Part shown: positions 25,747-33,697 of the stretch, piece by piece | Numbering within the stretch: the first letter of the stretch is position 1 | Layout of the letters: each line of letters opens with the position of its first letter | Source: Oceanitalea sp047302425 | GTDB lineage: Bacteria > Actinomycetota > Actinomycetes > Actinomycetales > Actinomycetaceae | Assembly: GCF_047302425.1 (NCBI RefSeq) | Contig: NZ_CP154855.1 | Span: 1,860,001 to 1,924,000, forward strand | Reading direction: 5' to 3' | DNA: 64,000 nucleotides | Notes under the pieces: generated by a model | Told to the model about the DNA's origin: nothing | Database searches by the model: none | What the model saw: the letters and a program-made list of their open reading frames with translations, nothing else | Translations under genes and position numbers: made by a program

Positions 25747-27519
25747 CTAGGCCGTCGGTGGCAGCGGGTACTTCGCCGCGCCGTCGACCGGCCACGCGAG
25801 CGGCTCGTCGCCCTCGTCGTGCTGGACGAGCCGCGTGGCCGGGTGCTCGATCCACTCGGCGATGAGCTCGGTCTCCTCCGAGCCGGTGGCCCCGAGAACG
25901 GTCGACGGCGCAGGAACCTCCTCGCCCGTGGCGACGAGGGCGTCGATCGCGGGCATCGGGTCGACCCCGCGCGGGACCGCGCACGTCCCGGCGAGCCGGC
26001 CGTGGCGCACGAGGACGACCTCCCAGCCGCCGCCCTCCGTGCGGCGGGCGGCCACCAGCTGCGGGCTGCGCCACAGCGGGCGCAGACGCTGGCTGCGCCG
26101 CGCCGCGACGAGGTAGGCTCGCAGCCGGTCCCGCTCGGTGGCGGCCTCCTCGTAGCGCTGCTGCTCGGCGAGGGCCGCGATCCGGGCGCGAAGCGCCGCG
26201 ACGACGGGACCGGCGCCCGCGCTGAGCCCTGCCCGTACCGAGGCGGTGACCTCGGTGTACTCCTCCGGGCTCTGCCGACCGATGCAGGGTGCGCCGCAGC
26301 GACCCATCTCCGCCAGCGCGCAGGCGCGGGCGTCGGGTGAGGGCACGACGGGCAGGCGCTGGCTGCACCGCCGCACGGTGAAGGCCTCCTCGAGGGCCTC
26401 GAGTGCCGACTGCGCCGCCGCGCGCGAGGGGAAGGGGCCGATGGCCTCGTCGCTGCGCCCGGCGGGGACGCTGCGGACGATCGACAGACGGGGGAAGGGC
26501 TCGTCGGTCAGCCGGATCCACGGTCGGCGGTGCGGCTTGCGCGAGCGCCGGTTGTAGGGCGGGTCGAGCTCGGCGATGAGCCGCAGCTCGCGGACCGCCG
26601 CCTCGAGCTCGGTGGCGCACGGGATGTGCCGGACCTCCTGGGTGAGGTCGACCATCTCCCCGATGCGCTTGCGCTTCTCCGCGGCGGTGAAGTACGAGCG
26701 CACCCGGCGGCGCAGGTTGACCGCCTTGCCGACGTAGAGCACCTCGCCGGCGGGGCCGAGGAACTGGTAGACGCCGGGGCCGGTGGGCAGGGAGTCGGCG
26801 AGGGTGGCCTTGCGCCGCCGCTTGTGAGGGACAGGGTCCCCGAGGGTGGCGAGGTCCTCCAGGTGGGTGGCGCCCAGCGGGGCGAGGCGCCCGAGGAGCC
26901 CGTGGAGGACGTCGACGGTGGCACGGGCGTCGTGCAGGGCGCGGTGGTCGGGACTCGTGGTGGCGCCGAAGAGCGCGGCGAGCGTGCCGAGCTTGTTGTT
27001 GGGTGCCTCGTCGCGGGTGACGACGCGCCGCGCCAGGGCGACGGTGTCGACGACGGCCGGGCTCGGCCAGGTCATGTCGTGGCGGGAGGCGGCAGCGCGC
27101 AGGAAGCCGACGTCGAAGCGGGCGTTGTGGGCCACGAGGACGGTGGTGGGGCCGAAGCCCGCGAACTCGAGGAAGGCCGGCAGGACCTCACCGATCCGCG
27201 GGGCTCCGACGAGCATCGCGTCGGTGATGCCGGTGAGGACGGTGATCATCGGCGGCACCGGCGAGCCGGGGTCCACGAGGGTCTGGAACTCCCCGAGGAC
27301 CTCCCCGCCGCGGACCTTGACCGCGCCGATCTCGGTGATCTCGCACTGGGTGGGGGAGCCGCCGGTGGTCTCGAGGTCGACGACGACGAAGCTCACCTCG
27401 GAGAGCGGCACGCCGATCTCGTCGAAGCCGATCTGGAGCGGCGTGCCGGTGCCGGCACGGGTGGCACCCTCGAGGTCCAGCCGACCACCGGGGGCGGGAG
27501 CGAGCAGGTTCGTGGTCAC
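25747..27519 (-). CDS. DEDD exonuclease / GIY-YIG endonuclease (UvrC-like) fusion
   Basis: 590 residues in two parts. Residues about 35-210 form a DnaQ-like 3'-5' exonuclease with VVVDLETTG (ExoI), VAHNARFDVGFL (ExoII) and HRALHDARATVDV (ExoIII). Residues about 240-330 are a GIY-YIG nuclease (TGPGVYQFLGPAGEVLYVGKA), followed by UvrC-like sequence including the cysteine cluster CALAEMGRCGAPCIG and a UvrB-contact-like stretch. The RNase H-like second nuclease of UvrC is absent. The family is known in actinobacteria (Rv2191) and resembles Cho-type repair nucleases. The GTG start lies 7 nt after TACGGT. Confidence 0.88.
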   Translation of the reverse strand: MTTNLLAPAPGGRLDLEGATRAGTGTPLQIGFDEIGVPLSEVSFVVVDLETTGGSPTQCEITEIGAVKVRGGEVLGEFQTLVDPGSPVPPMITVLTGITDAMLVGAPRIGEVLPAFLEFAGFGPTTVLVAHNARFDVGFLRAAASRHDMTWPSPAVVDTVALARRVVTRDEAPNNKLGTLAALFGATTSPDHRALHDARATVDVLHGLLGRLAPLGATHLEDLATLGDPVPHKRRRKATLADSLPTGPGVYQFLGPAGEVLYVGKAVNLRRRVRSYFTAAEKRKRIGEMVDLTQEVRHIPCATELEAAVRELRLIAELDPPYNRRSRKPHRRPWIRLTDEPFPRLSIVRSVPAGRSDEAIGPFPSRAAAQSALEALEEAFTVRRCSQRLPVVPSPDARACALAEMGRCGAPCIGRQSPEEYTEVTASVRAGLSAGAGPVVAALRARIAALAEQQRYEEAATERDRLRAYLVAARRSQRLRPLWRSPQLVAARRTEGGGWEVVLVRHGRLAGTCAVPRGVDPMPAIDALVATGEEVPAPSTVLGATGSEETELIAEWIEHPATRLVQHDEGDEPLAWPVDGAAKYPLPPTA

Positions 27520-27605
27520 GCGTCCGACCGTACGTGCGGCCACCGACAAGCCCGGGCTGCCGTGCCGGAGCCGCCGATGTCAGAGGTCCCTCATACGGTC
27601 GCGCC

Positions 27606-27803
27606 ATGATCATCGACTGCGACTCCTGCACCGTGCGGACCATCGCCTGCGACGACTGCGTGGTCAGCTTCCTCCTCGGCCCCGGGCGCGGCCCGGTGCC
27701 CGCACCACGGGACCTCGGCGAGGACGAGCGCACCGCGCTGGCGGTCCTCGCCGACAACGGCCTTGTGCCGCCGCTGCGCCTGCGCCGGGCCGGGACGGGC
27801 TGA
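27606..27803 (+). CDS. Small cysteine-pair protein, actinobacterial hypothetical
   Basis: A 65-residue protein with two CxxC pairs near the N-terminus (CDSCTVR and CDDC), suited to metal (zinc) binding, and a C-terminal helix (DEDERTALAVL-like, ending VPPLRLRRA). It is divergent from the exonuclease fusion. The ATG is 6 nt after a TACGGT box, predicting leaderless expression. The function is unknown; the conserved cysteines and context suggest a real gene rather than a chance ORF. Confidence 0.7.
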   Translation: MIIDCDSCTVRTIACDDCVVSFLLGPGRGPVPAPRDLGEDERTALAVLADNGLVPPLRLRRAGTG

Positions 27804-27851
27804 GCCGTGCCTCCCCCGGGAGCAGGTCCGCCGCGGCCCGCCCACGCACGA

Positions 27852-27885
27852 GGGCCGGTGCCCGCGCGGTCGCGGGCACCGGCCC
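27852..27885. terminator. Perfect 15-bp hairpin between convergent genes
   Basis: GGGCCGGTGCCCGCG pairs with CGCGGGCACCGGCCC across a CGGT tetraloop. It separates the small Cys-pair gene from the acyl-CoA synthetase and can serve both strands. Confidence 0.8.
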
Positions 27886-27905
27886 CGGTGGTCGGAACGC
27901 GGCCG

Positions 27906-29729
27906 CTAGCTGCGCGCGCCCGCGGGTGCCTCGGCGTAGATGTCGTCGATGACCTGCGCGTAGTCGCGGAGCACCGCGTTGCGCCGCACCTTCATCGACG
28001 GCGTGAGGTAGCCGTTGTCGACCGTGAAGTCCTCGTCGAGGATGACGAACTTGCGGATGGACTCGGCGCGGGAGACCTTCTTGTTCGTCCGGTCGATCTC
28101 CATCTGGATGTGCTCGCGGACGACCGGGTCCTGCGTCGCCTCCTTGACGCTCATCGGCTCCTTGCCGTGGTTCTTCAGCCAGCTCGGGAGCATCTCGGCG
28201 TCGAGCGTGACGAGCATGCTGATGAAGTGGCGGCGGTCGCCGATCGCCAGGCACTGGGAGATCAGCGGGTGGGCGCGGGTGGGGTCCTCGAGCTGGCTGG
28301 GCGCCACGTTCTTGCCCCCGGCCGTCACGATGATCTCCTTCTTGCGCCCGGTGATCGTCAGGCAGCCGTCCTCGTCGAGGTGGCCGACGTCGCCGGTGTG
28401 GAACCAGCCGTCCGAGAAGGCCTCGGCGGTCGCCTCGGGGTTGTTGTGGTAGCCGCGGAACACGGCGATCCCCTTGGCGAGGATCTCGCCGTCGTCGGCG
28501 ATCTTGATGCCGCATCCGGGCAGCGGGGTGCCCACGGTGCCGATCTTCACGCGCCCGGGGCGCGCGACGGCGACGGGAGCGGTGGTCTCGGTCAGGCCGT
28601 AGCCCTCGAGCACCACGAGCCCCAGGCCGCGGAAGAAGTGCCCGAGACGCTCACCGAGCGGGGCGCCGCCCGAGACCGCGTAGACGGCCTGCCCGCCGAG
28701 CACGGCGCGGATCTTCTTGAGCACGAGCGCGTCGGCGACCTTGTGGAGCGCCTTGAGCCGCACGCCGGGGCCGCCCGGCCGGTCCAGCGCCCGGGAGTAG
28801 GCGATGTTGACCTTCGCGGCCCACCGGAAGATCTTCACCTTCCCGCCGGCCGCGGCCTTCTGCTCGGCGGCGTTGTACACCTTCTCGAAGACGCGGGGGA
28901 CCGAGAGGATGAACGTCGGGCGGTAGGTGCCCATGTCGGCGACGAGGTCCTTGGTGTCGGGCGTGTGGCCGAGGGGGACACCGGCGGCGATGACGAGCAC
29001 CTCGACGAAACGCGCGAACACGTGGGCCAGCGGCATGAAGAGCAGCGTGCGCGCGCCCGGGTAGGCGAAGACCTCGTGGAGGTCCTCGATGGCGTTGCGG
29101 CACAGCTCGACAAAGTTCCCGTGGGTGAGCTCGGCGCCCTTGGGCCGGCCGGTGGTGCCGGAGGTGTAGATGATCGTCGCGACGTCGTCGAGGCCGACGG
29201 CGGAGTGCCGGGCGGCGAGGTCGGCGTCGCTGACGTCGCGGCCCAGCGCCACGAGCGTGTCGATGGCGCCGTCGTCGATCGTCCACACCTCACCCAGGTG
29301 CGGCAGGCCGCCGTTCTCCTCGCGGGCCTGCGCGACCGTCGCGGCGTGGGCGGGGCTCTCCACGACGGCGGCGACGCAGTCGGAGTCACCGAGGATCCAG
29401 GCGCACTGGTCGGGGGAGGACGTCTCGTAGACGGGGACGGGGACGGCACCGGCGTGCCAGATCGCGAAGTCGAGGATCGTCCACTCGAAACGGGTGCGGG
29501 ACATGATCGCGACGTGGTCGCCGGGGGCGACACCGGCGGCCATGAGCCCCTTCGCCACGTTCTCGACGAGCTCGAGGACGGCGGCGGCCGTGTACTCGCG
29601 CCAGACGCCGTTCTCCTGGCGCTCGATCAGGACCTTGGTCGGGGAGGAGGTGGCCTGCGTGATGAGGAGGTCGCTCACGCTGGTCGACGATTCGGACGTC
29701 ACGGCAATGGGGACATGGAACTCGTCCAT
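27906..29729 (-). CDS. fadD: Long-chain fatty acid-CoA ligase (AMP-binding)
   Basis: A 607-residue adenylate-forming enzyme that activates fatty acids to acyl-CoA. Core motifs are the P-loop YTSGTTGRPKGAEL, the GYGLTETTAP motif, WFHTGDVGHLDEDGCL and the C-terminal GGKNVAPSQLE. It closely follows the FadD15-type layout, which in mycobacteria lies in the same gene neighbourhood. The ATG has GGAG 7 nt upstream. It could supply acyl-CoA to the ether-lipid-like operon 7 kb away, though no direct link is visible. Confidence 0.93.
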   Translation of the reverse strand: MDEFHVPIAVTSESSTSVSDLLITQATSSPTKVLIERQENGVWREYTAAAVLELVENVAKGLMAAGVAPGDHVAIMSRTRFEWTILDFAIWHAGAVPVPVYETSSPDQCAWILGDSDCVAAVVESPAHAATVAQAREENGGLPHLGEVWTIDDGAIDTLVALGRDVSDADLAARHSAVGLDDVATIIYTSGTTGRPKGAELTHGNFVELCRNAIEDLHEVFAYPGARTLLFMPLAHVFARFVEVLVIAAGVPLGHTPDTKDLVADMGTYRPTFILSVPRVFEKVYNAAEQKAAAGGKVKIFRWAAKVNIAYSRALDRPGGPGVRLKALHKVADALVLKKIRAVLGGQAVYAVSGGAPLGERLGHFFRGLGLVVLEGYGLTETTAPVAVARPGRVKIGTVGTPLPGCGIKIADDGEILAKGIAVFRGYHNNPEATAEAFSDGWFHTGDVGHLDEDGCLTITGRKKEIIVTAGGKNVAPSQLEDPTRAHPLISQCLAIGDRRHFISMLVTLDAEMLPSWLKNHGKEPMSVKEATQDPVVREHIQMEIDRTNKKVSRAESIRKFVILDEDFTVDNGYLTPSMKVRRNAVLRDYAQVIDDIYAEAPAGARS

Positions 29730-29853
29730 ACTGACTCCAGTGGCAGCGGTGGGAGGGAATGACTACCGGCTCCACGATATGGCAGAACTGGGCGTTTCGG
29801 TGCACCTCCACAGGGATGCGGCGCCGTGTCCACGACGACGACAGGAATCATCG

Positions 29854-30792
29854 ATGACGACCATCGGTATCGACATCGGCGGCACGAAGATCGCCGCGGG
29901 TGTCGTCGACGAGAACGGCCGCGTGCTCGCGCAGACCCGCCGCGCGACGGACGCCCACGACCCCGAGGCGATCGAGAGCGCGGTCATCGCGGCCGTCGCC
30001 GAGCTGCGGTCCGGCTACGAGATCACCGGGGTCGGCGTGGCCGCCGCGGGGTTCGTCAGCCCGAACCGGGACGGCATGCTCTTCGCCCCGAACATCGCCT
30101 GGCGCGACTACCCGCTGCGGGAGCGCCTGGCGCGGGGGATCGAGGTGCCGATCGTCGTCGAGAACGACGCCAACGCCGCCGGCTGGGCGGAGTTCCGCTT
30201 CGGCGCCGGCCGCGCGGTGCGCTCCATGGTCATGCTCACCCTCGGCACCGGCCTCGGCGGCGCGATCATCCTCGACGACCGCCTCCTCCGCGGTGCCTAC
30301 GGCGCGGCGGCGGAGCTCGGCCACATGCGCGTCGTCCCGCACGGCCACTACTGCGGCTGCGGGCACGAGGGCTGCTGGGAGATGTACGCCTCGGGCCGCG
30401 CGCTCACCCGCGCCGCGCGCAACGCCCTCATCACCGACGAGGACCGCGCCGGACGCCTGCGTGAGCTCGCCGCCGCCGACGGCGGGAAGACGCGCGGTCA
30501 GCACGTCACCCAGGCCGCCGCCGAGGGTGACCCCCTCTCCCGCGAGCTCGTCACCGAGCTGGGCCGCTGGGTCGGCGCGGGGATCGCCGACCTCGTCGCC
30601 GTCCTCGACCCCGAGCTCTTCGTCATCGGCGGCGGGGTCGCCGACACCGGGGACCTCGTCCTCGAGGCCGCGCGCGCGTCCTTCCGGGAGCAGCTCTCCG
30701 CCCGCGGCTACCGCCCGGAGGCGGAGATCGTCCTCGCGCAGATGGGCAGCGAGGCGGGCATCGTCGGCGCCGCTGACCTCGTCCGGCACTGA
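29854..30792 (+). CDS. glk: ROK family glucokinase
   Basis: A 312-residue sugar kinase phosphorylating glucose at position 6. Features are the ATP-binding GIDIGGTKIAAGVVD, the catalytic ENDANAAGWAEF, LGTGLGGAII and the ROK zinc site CGCGHEGCWE. Length fits ROK glucokinases without a DNA-binding domain. The ribosome site (AGGAAT) is weak. It is divergent from fadD. Confidence 0.93.
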   Translation: MTTIGIDIGGTKIAAGVVDENGRVLAQTRRATDAHDPEAIESAVIAAVAELRSGYEITGVGVAAAGFVSPNRDGMLFAPNIAWRDYPLRERLARGIEVPIVVENDANAAGWAEFRFGAGRAVRSMVMLTLGTGLGGAIILDDRLLRGAYGAAAELGHMRVVPHGHYCGCGHEGCWEMYASGRALTRAARNALITDEDRAGRLRELAAADGGKTRGQHVTQAAAEGDPLSRELVTELGRWVGAGIADLVAVLDPELFVIGGGVADTGDLVLEAARASFREQLSARGYRPEAEIVLAQMGSEAGIVGAADLVRH

Positions 30793-30797
30793 GGGGC

Positions 30798-30818
30798 GCC
30801 CGGCCGCTCCGGCCGGGC
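30798..30818. terminator. Hairpin between glk and a convergent membrane-protein gene
   Basis: GCCCGGCC pairs with GGCCGGGC over a 5-nt loop, starting 5 bp after the glk stop. Confidence 0.6.
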
Positions 30819-30848
30819 GACCTCGCCCCCGTCAGGGGAGCCGACGGC

Positions 30849-31319
30849 TCAGACGACGGCGCCGTCGTCGTAGTCGTCGGCGTCCCGGCGGGCCGGCATG
30901 CGCCACAGCAGCAGGCCCACGCCCACGGCCAGGGCCGCGACGGCGGCGAGCCAGACGATCCCGGGCGCCGAGCGCCACAGCAGCACGCACAGGAGCATCG
31001 CCGCGAGCCCGCCGAGCACCCCCGCCCACGCGAGGACGAGCACCGGCTCCGAGTGCGCCAGCGGGTCCGGGTCGGGCTCGACGAAACCGTCGACGACGTC
31101 CCGCTCGCGGTCGTCGTTGTCGGTCTCCGCGGCGGGGGAGTAGTCGCGTGGTCCCGGCGCGGGTGCCGCGGCCGGCGACGGCGGCTCCGGCTCGGGGTCG
31201 GGCTGCTCGGGCGGCAGCCGCAGCTCGCCCAGGCGCGCGGTGAGCTCGGCCCACTGGGCGTCGAGGTCGTCGTCGGGCACGTGGTCGCCGTCAGCGGCAC
31301 CCCGGGTAGGACCAGCCAT
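30849..31319 (-). CDS. Hypothetical membrane protein with acidic/proline-rich N-terminus
   Basis: 156 residues. The first 90 are hydrophilic, rich in Asp, Glu and Pro (including DAQWAELTARLGEL), then two adjacent transmembrane helices (VLVLAWAGVLGGLAAMLLCVLLW and VWLAAVAALAVGVGLLLW) and a short charged tail. No known domain is recognised; similar two-helix proteins are common beside plsC in actinobacteria. The ATG lies 7 nt after TAGAGT (leaderless), and that -10 box is half of an 18-bp palindrome shared with the divergent plsC gene. Confidence 0.7.
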   Translation of the reverse strand: MAGPTRGAADGDHVPDDDLDAQWAELTARLGELRLPPEQPDPEPEPPSPAAAPAPGPRDYSPAAETDNDDRERDVVDGFVEPDPDPLAHSEPVLVLAWAGVLGGLAAMLLCVLLWRSAPGIVWLAAVAALAVGVGLLLWRMPARRDADDYDDGAVV

Positions 31320-31323
31320 GGTG

Positions 31324-31341
31324 AGCACTCTAGAGTGCTCA
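31324..31341. promoter_or_regulatory. 18-bp perfect palindrome between divergent genes
   Basis: GAGCACTC-TA-GAGTGCTC is a perfect inverted repeat. Each strand of its centre reads TAGAGT, so it overlaps the predicted -10 box of the minus-strand membrane-protein gene and a possible -10 for plsC on the plus strand. A dimeric regulator bound here would block both promoters. No regulator is identified. Confidence 0.5.
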
Positions 31342-31388
31342 GGAACGCGCGGCCCGATCCGGCGCCGCCGGCAGCAAAGGGGTAGTGA

Positions 31389-32276
31389 GTGTTCTACGGC
31401 TTGATGAAGGCGACGCTCGGCACGACGCTGCGCGTCTTCTACCAGCCGTGGATCCGCGGGGCGGAGAACGTGCCCGAGGACGGTGCGGCGATCCTCGCGA
31501 GCAACCACCTCGCCGTCATCGACTCCTTCTTCCTGCCGCTCATGCTGCGCCGCTCGGTGGTCTTCCTCGGCAAGCAGGACTACTTCACCGGGCGCGGGGT
31601 CAAGGGCAAGCTCGTCGCCGGCTTCATGCGCGGCGTCGGGACCATCCCGGTCGACCGCAGCGGCGGGCGCGCCAGCGAGGCCGCGCTGCGCACCGGCCTG
31701 CGCCGTCTCGAGGCGGGCGAGCTGTTCGGGATCTACCCCGAGGGCACCCGCAGCCCCGACGGCCGGCTCTACCGCGGCAAGACCGGTGTGGCGCGCCTCG
31801 CGCTCCAGTCCGGCGCGCCCGTCATCCCCGTCGCGATGATCGGCACGAACATCGCCCAGCCCATCGGCACCCGCATCCCGCGGCTGCGGCCGATCGGCAT
31901 CGTCATCGGCAAGCCGCTCGACTTCAGCCGCTACGCCGGCCTGGAGGAGGACCGCTTCGTCCTGCGCTCGGTGACCGACGAGATCATGTACGAGATCATG
32001 CGGCTGTCCGGCCAGGAGTACGTCGACGCCTACGCCGCCTCCGTCAAGGCACGGGCCGCGTCCGGCAAGACACCCGCCGCCACCCCGCAGCCGGCCGGGC
32101 CCGTCGCCCCCGGCGGGCGCCGCCTCCCCGGCACCGGGGTCCCCGAGCCCACCGAGCAGGAGCTCGCCGAGGGCAAGGAGCTCCTCGAGGCCGCCGCCCA
32201 GGAGGAGGAGCACGCGGCCGGGGACGGCACGGACGGGACGGGCGAGCCGCCGTCGTCGTCCTCGTCCATCAGGTAG
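31389..32276 (+). CDS. plsC: 1-acyl-sn-glycerol-3-phosphate acyltransferase (PlsC family)
   Basis: 295 residues. The acyltransferase block I motif NHLAVID (HX4D) and block III YPEGTRSPDG are intact, with GVGTIPVDRSGG between them. The enzyme would acylate lysophosphatidate or a related acceptor at the membrane. A C-terminal extension of about 70 residues, rich in Ala, Pro, Glu and Ser, is not part of the fold. The GTG start has AAAGGGG 6 nt upstream. It corresponds in position to the plsC gene near aroG in mycobacteria. Confidence 0.9.
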   Translation: MFYGLMKATLGTTLRVFYQPWIRGAENVPEDGAAILASNHLAVIDSFFLPLMLRRSVVFLGKQDYFTGRGVKGKLVAGFMRGVGTIPVDRSGGRASEAALRTGLRRLEAGELFGIYPEGTRSPDGRLYRGKTGVARLALQSGAPVIPVAMIGTNIAQPIGTRIPRLRPIGIVIGKPLDFSRYAGLEEDRFVLRSVTDEIMYEIMRLSGQEYVDAYAASVKARAASGKTPAATPQPAGPVAPGGRRLPGTGVPEPTEQELAEGKELLEAAAQEEEHAAGDGTDGTGEPPSSSSSIR

Positions 32277-32382
32277 GAGGACCCAGGCGCGGGCGGCCGA
32301 CGGACCTACACTGGGTTCGCGCGCGAGCACTCCCTGCTCGCCGGCCGCTGCCCGGCGGCCGCCGTTCGACGAAAGGTTGCCG

Positions 32383-33612
32383 ATGTCCGTCCGCCGTGTC
32401 GCCCTGCTCACCGCAGGTGGCTTCGCCCCCTGCCTGTCCTCCGCGGTCGGAGGTCTGATCGAGCGCTACACCGAGGTGGCGCCGGACGTGGAGATCATCG
32501 CCTACCAGTACGGCTACCACGGCCTGCTGACGGGCAACAAGGTCGTCATCGACGACGAGGCCCGCGCCAAGGCCAGCGTGCTGCACGACTTCGGCGGCAG
32601 CCCGATCGGCAACAGTCGCGTCAAGCTGACCAACGCGAAGAACCTCGTCGAGCGCGGTCTCGTCAAGGAGGGCGACGACCCGCTCAAGGTCGCGGCCGAG
32701 CAGCTGCGCGCCGACGGCGTCGACGTCCTCCACACCATCGGTGGCGACGACACGAACACGACCGCCGCCGACCTCGCCGCCTACCTCGAGGACAACGGCT
32801 ACCACATGGCCGTCGTCGGCCTGCCGAAGACGATCGACAACGACATCATCCCGATCCGCCAGTCCCTCGGCGCCCACACCGCCGCCGAGCAGGCCAGCCG
32901 CTTCGCGCAGAACATCATCGGCGAGCACCGCTCCAACCCGCGGATGCTCATCGTCCACGAGGTCATGGGCCGCCACTGCGGCTGGCTCACCGCCGCCGCC
33001 GCCCGCGACTACCACCAGTGGGTCGCCGAGCGTCCCGAGTGGAACCCGAGCGCCGGGCTGAGCAAGGAGCGCTGGGACGTCCACGCCGTCTTCCTGCCCG
33101 AGATGAAGCTCGACCTCGAGGGCGAGGCGCAGCGCCTGCGCGGCGTCATGGACGAGCTCGGCAACGTCAACATCTTCCTCTCCGAGGGTGCCGGCGTGCC
33201 GGAGATCATCGCCGAGCTCGAGGCCAAGGGCGAGGAGGTCCAGCGCGACCCCTTCGGCCACGTCAAGCTCGACACCATCAACCCGGGCCAGTGGTTCGCC
33301 AAGCAGTTCGCCGAGCTCATCGGCGCCGAGAAGGTCATGGTCCAGAAGTCGGGCTACTTCTCCCGCTCCGCCGCCGCCAACGCGACGGACATCGCGCTCA
33401 TCAAGGAGATGGTCGACCTCGCCGTCGACAGCGCCTTCAAGGACGTCTCCGGCGTCGTCGGCCACGACGAGGAGAACGGTGACGAGCTGACGACGATCGC
33501 CTTCCCGCGCATCGCCGGCGGCAAGGCCTTCGACATCACCCAGCCGTGGTTCACCGAGCTCATGGCGAGCATCGGGCAGGACGTCTCCCCGGCGGAGAAC
33601 GCCTCCCACTGA
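32383..33612 (+). CDS. pfp: 6-phosphofructokinase, pyrophosphate-dependent type
   Basis: 409 residues of the PFK fold. The phosphoryl-donor loop reads GGDDTNTTA: an Asp stands where ATP-dependent enzymes have Gly, the accepted marker of PPi use. It is followed by PKTIDNDI, whose lysine also marks PPi enzymes. MGRHCGW and EGAGVPEI are substrate-side motifs. The enzyme would interconvert fructose 6-phosphate and fructose 1,6-bisphosphate reversibly. The ATG has GAAAGG 6 nt upstream. Donor specificity is inferred from these residues. Confidence 0.88.
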   Translation: MSVRRVALLTAGGFAPCLSSAVGGLIERYTEVAPDVEIIAYQYGYHGLLTGNKVVIDDEARAKASVLHDFGGSPIGNSRVKLTNAKNLVERGLVKEGDDPLKVAAEQLRADGVDVLHTIGGDDTNTTAADLAAYLEDNGYHMAVVGLPKTIDNDIIPIRQSLGAHTAAEQASRFAQNIIGEHRSNPRMLIVHEVMGRHCGWLTAAAARDYHQWVAERPEWNPSAGLSKERWDVHAVFLPEMKLDLEGEAQRLRGVMDELGNVNIFLSEGAGVPEIIAELEAKGEEVQRDPFGHVKLDTINPGQWFAKQFAELIGAEKVMVQKSGYFSRSAAANATDIALIKEMVDLAVDSAFKDVSGVVGHDEENGDELTTIAFPRIAGGKAFDITQPWFTELMASIGQDVSPAENASH

Positions 33613-33620
33613 CGTGGCGG

Positions 33621-33664
33621 ACGCCGCCGGTCCCACCGTTTCCCACGGTGCGGACCGGCGGCGT
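33621..33664 (+). terminator. Hairpin between pfp and aroG
   Basis: ACGCCGCCGGTCC pairs with GGACCGGCGGCGT, with an inner CACCGT/ACGGTG stem, starting 8 bp after the pfp stop. It precedes the aroG promoter box, so it terminates pfp and does not attenuate aroG. Confidence 0.7.
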
Positions 33665-33697
33665 TCCACGTTCCGGACCTCCCGTATCCTGGCGCAC

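Noticed and set aside
31324..31341. CIRCE-like element (GAGCACTC / GAGTGCTC)
   Set aside because: The half-sites resemble CIRCE, but CIRCE needs a 9-bp spacer; here it is 2 bp, and no chaperone gene is nearby.
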